Made by a program: the position numbers and the translations under genes
The notes under the pieces: generated by a model
The model's input: only the letters and a program-made list of their open reading frames with translations
Told to the model about the DNA's origin: nothing
Database searches by the model: none
From: Eretmocerus hayati
Lineage: Eukaryota > Arthropoda > Insecta > Hymenoptera > Aphelinidae
DNA length: 64,000 bases
Assembly (NCBI GenBank): GCA_029851415.1
Contig: CM056741.1
Location: 143,270,522-143,334,521 of the forward strand
Direction: 5' to 3'
In this document: piece after piece, positions 61,366 to 64,000 of the stretch
How positions within the stretch are numbered: position 1 is the stretch's first letter
How the letters are laid out: each line of letters begins with the position of its first letter

Positions 61366-62024
61366 ACTGTAAAAAAATTTTCGGAAAAACTTCAACCAGT
61401 TTGGTTGAATATTCAACCAATGTGGATTATCACAATATGTATGTCCGTGAGGTTCCTGTATATCATGTTGCCTACGTGTAGGGGGTAGAATATGGTGGAT
61501 GGTCCTATGGGTGGACAAGGGTGGATGGGGGAGGGTGGACTGATGGATGATGGATGGGGTCGATGAATGGATCGAAGTATGGATGGTGGGTGGGTGGATG
61601 GATGGATTGATGGAGTGATGGATGGCGGGTGCATGGATGGATGGTCAAATGGGTGATGGGTCCATCCATCCATCCATCCATCATCCACCCGTCCATCATA
61701 CATCTATCATCCATCCAATTACCTATGCACCCTTCATCCCTCTTCTCCACTCATCCAACCATCACCTATCCATCCACCCATCACCCATCACCCATCCATC
61801 CATCCATCCATTCATCCATCTATCCATCCATCCACCCATCATCCATCCATTTATCCATCTATCCATCCATCCGCCCATCCACCCATCATCCATCCATCCA
61901 TCCATCACGGGATATAATTTCTTGGATGAAAATTCAACTAATTGGTTGAATATTCAACCAGTGTGGTTGAAAATTCAACCAGCTGGTTGAAATGTTGGTT
62001 GAAAATTCAACCAATTTTTTACAG
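61366..62024. mobile_element. MITE of the ACTGTAAAAAA family with inverted (GGAT)n/(ATCC)n core
   Basis: ACTGTAAAAAAATTTTC at 61366 pairs with the AATTTTTTACAG end at 62024. It is the same family as 51249-52703, with repeated palindromic GGTTGAA-ATTCAACC words at both ends. The core is a microsatellite that reads TGGATGG on the left (61495-61660) and CCATCCATC on the right (61661-61910), so it can fold back. Flanks are not a clear TA. Confidence 0.75.
61495..61912. repeat. Inverted tetranucleotide microsatellite
   Basis: (GGAT)n-type sequence switches near 61660 to its complement (ATCC)n. Long open frames across it ([11 protein letters not shown] repeats) are artefacts of the repeat. Confidence 0.88.
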
Positions 62025-64000
62025 AGATGATGATTTCGTAAACATGCTCATTAATACGGCACCGTAACTCGGATGCGTAGATTTCGCTTGCTTGCACGAG
62101 TAAGTATACATTGATCCGCGATCCGTTATTAAAATGACTTGATTATCAGGATGGGATCTCGGTCTCGCGGGCGGGAAATGACCTGCTTCTCGATTGCCAG
62201 AGCTTCCCAAGAGTATGTAACAACAATTGCCGACTTGCTCGCAACTGTTGTTGCTATACCATCCGTATAATTACGATCCATGCTATAGGAGAACGTTCTG
62301 TTTCAAGATGTTACTCATCTATATTTACGCGTGATGTACGCGAGCTCAACTAGCGGAATCTCATGCTTAAATCTCAGAGTTACTTATATGAGTACGCCAA
62401 TGTTTATACTCTGCTCGATTTTCACTTTCTACCGGATTCGTTTGAATATTTGATTATTCGTTCGGAAAAAATTATTTTCACTCGTTCAGTTCAGCGGCGA
62501 AGAGAACTCATAATGGAATCGAAAGACATACTCCGAGTACACAATCAACCTCATCATCAGTATGTATGAATAATAATCTATTCTCGCTTGCCTCATAGGA
62601 AAAAAGACCCACTCCGTCAAGTTTTCGTGGAACGGTGGACGCGATGTTTGACTTACTACAATTAGTTGAGCCCAATATGCCCAAGATGCATTACACAGAA
62701 CAAACTCTAATTTCTAAAGTTTTCGTACTTGCGAGGTACTTGAAAATCTAATGAATTTTAATCGTATTATTTGCTTCTTTTTCTGTCCATTCATCTTTCA
62801 TGAATTATCATGTAAAAGCTGTCTCTTTCGTTTTGGAAGCGGTGAAAAAAACCTGAGTCTTCCGTTCACTCGGCTCAGACTCGAAGAAAAATTTCCCCAT
62901 GTCAATTAGGCAGATTAATCGACAAAGTACACTATGAAAAGAAAAAAAAAGAAAAAGTGTATGTCTATTTTTCCAACTTTTTTTCTTGATCCTTCATTTC
63001 ATCATCATCCAAATCAAGTCTGCCACCTTTTCACTTCTTACGCAGGCGGAATATGAAAGCTCACGCTGATAAATCGAAAAGATATAATACCATGCAATGA
63101 AACTCAATTTTAGGATTTCTGGTTGGCTTTTACAACTCACGCTTGAATGCAAATGTTTGCATCAATAAATACTGTTGTGGAGAGCCGAGGAAACCATAAA
63201 ATCACGCCAGTGCATATCCCGGAACCAAGTAGAAAGGTTAATCTAGAGCAGTTTTGCCCCAATCGTATCGTACATATAATTGAGCACTTGGAATATCGCT
63301 CATTTATGGGGCATTTATGTAACTGTTCTCATGCATCCATAACGAGATGAAGGATATTACTATAAACGCTTTTTTCTGAGCTTAGTGCTCGATTGCCCCG
63401 TCGAGTATCCATGTTTAAACCCCATTTCTCTTCAGACTTGCGGTATCAAAGTATAGCAAATATTTCCGTGTGATCGAATTTCATCAAATATTCCAAGTTC
63501 AAGAGAAATGAAAAATAGATTTCCATTGGATACTCTCAGTTCATTAATACTTTGAACGTGGACAAAATTTTTCTGAAGGTCTTTTGGAATATTCTTGTTT
63601 CATTTTGTCATTAATTCTCTCAACATGGTGATTCTTACATGCAAACTACTGTACTTTCTGCCGAATTTTCTGTATGCTTGTCTTATTTTGTCTCGGTTCA
63701 TTGTAAATTAAGAGATGTCGATTTTTCGCTCACTCCTGGCGGAAAAAATTATCAATCAAAATTTTACTGAGAAATGTGATGTCAAACTTGAGATTTTTCT
63801 ATCTTGCAACCCAAAAAATATCGACGCATTTTCAAGTTTATGGAAAAAAATCTTCACTAACCGGAAGATAAAGAATGATACGCGCTTGGACTACTCGTAA
63901 GAACCCATTCTGGTAACAATGAGGTGATTTATGGCTTGAGCGAAACGAGAAAAGTGAACTTTTAGTGCTTGAAATGTGGCTGTACAGTGGAGACGAATTT
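62025..64000. other. Unassigned sequence to window end
   Basis: A short open stretch at about 63172-63234 (SRGNHKITPVHIPEPSRK followed by GTTAAT) could be a small exon of the gene owning 59405-59546, but support is weak. Nothing else was recognised. Confidence 0.25.

Noticed and set aside
61413..61990. Open frames rich in HPSIHPS on both strands
   Set aside because: Direct translation of the GGAT/ATCC microsatellite.

Overview
This is eukaryotic nuclear DNA, most likely from an insect. The supporting signs are two split genes with short canonical GT-AG introns, CR1/jockey-like and R1-like non-LTR retrotransposons, tRNA-derived SINE heads and many long-inverted-repeat DNA elements. I cannot name the species. 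A hemipteran would fit the style of the short-chain dehydrogenase, but that is a guess.

Genes. Two convincing protein genes lie on the minus strand at the left. TTC27 (1016-8598, C-terminal exons cut off by the window edge) has eight exons whose phases join without error. A FabG-like short-chain dehydrogenase/reductase (9908-10906) is complete in three exons. At 59405-59546 (+) there is one convincing coiled-coil exon of an otherwise unresolved gene. Coding-like but unjoinable segments at 38285-41535 may be a decayed or unknown gene. I found no other host gene with confidence.

Repeats dominate the rest. At 1-911, 2006-2784 and 8866-9554 are large palindromic elements. At 13.8-15.7 kb a ~79-bp minisatellite is split by a miniature LTR retrotransposon (TRIM-like, 13943-14474). 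Its LTRs carry tRNA-like A-box/B-box segments followed by T runs.

From 16212 to 33340 lies one nested structure. An outer foldback element has arms made of ~145-bp tandem repeats in opposite orientation. The left arm is broken by a 2.06-kb palindrome (16395-18457). The right arm is broken by a Harbinger-like MITE (20429-20939) and a ~5-kb CR1-like LINE (21301-32786). That LINE is itself split inside its endonuclease by a 6.5-kb element with 8-bp target duplications and ~440-bp terminal inverted repeats (23324-29822). This last insert holds another foldback (24639-26040), an R1-like LINE on the minus strand (26479-28705) and a SINE head.

From 35 to 56 kb come an RT fragment, further palindromic MITEs (several nested, with clear target duplications) and a retroposed poly(A) sequence with a 13-bp target duplication (46059-46518). 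From about 56 kb to the end the DNA is mostly non-repetitive, apart from a SINE-like block and an inverted microsatellite element at 61.4-62.0 kb. It may be intron or intergenic DNA of the gene that owns the 59.4-kb exon.
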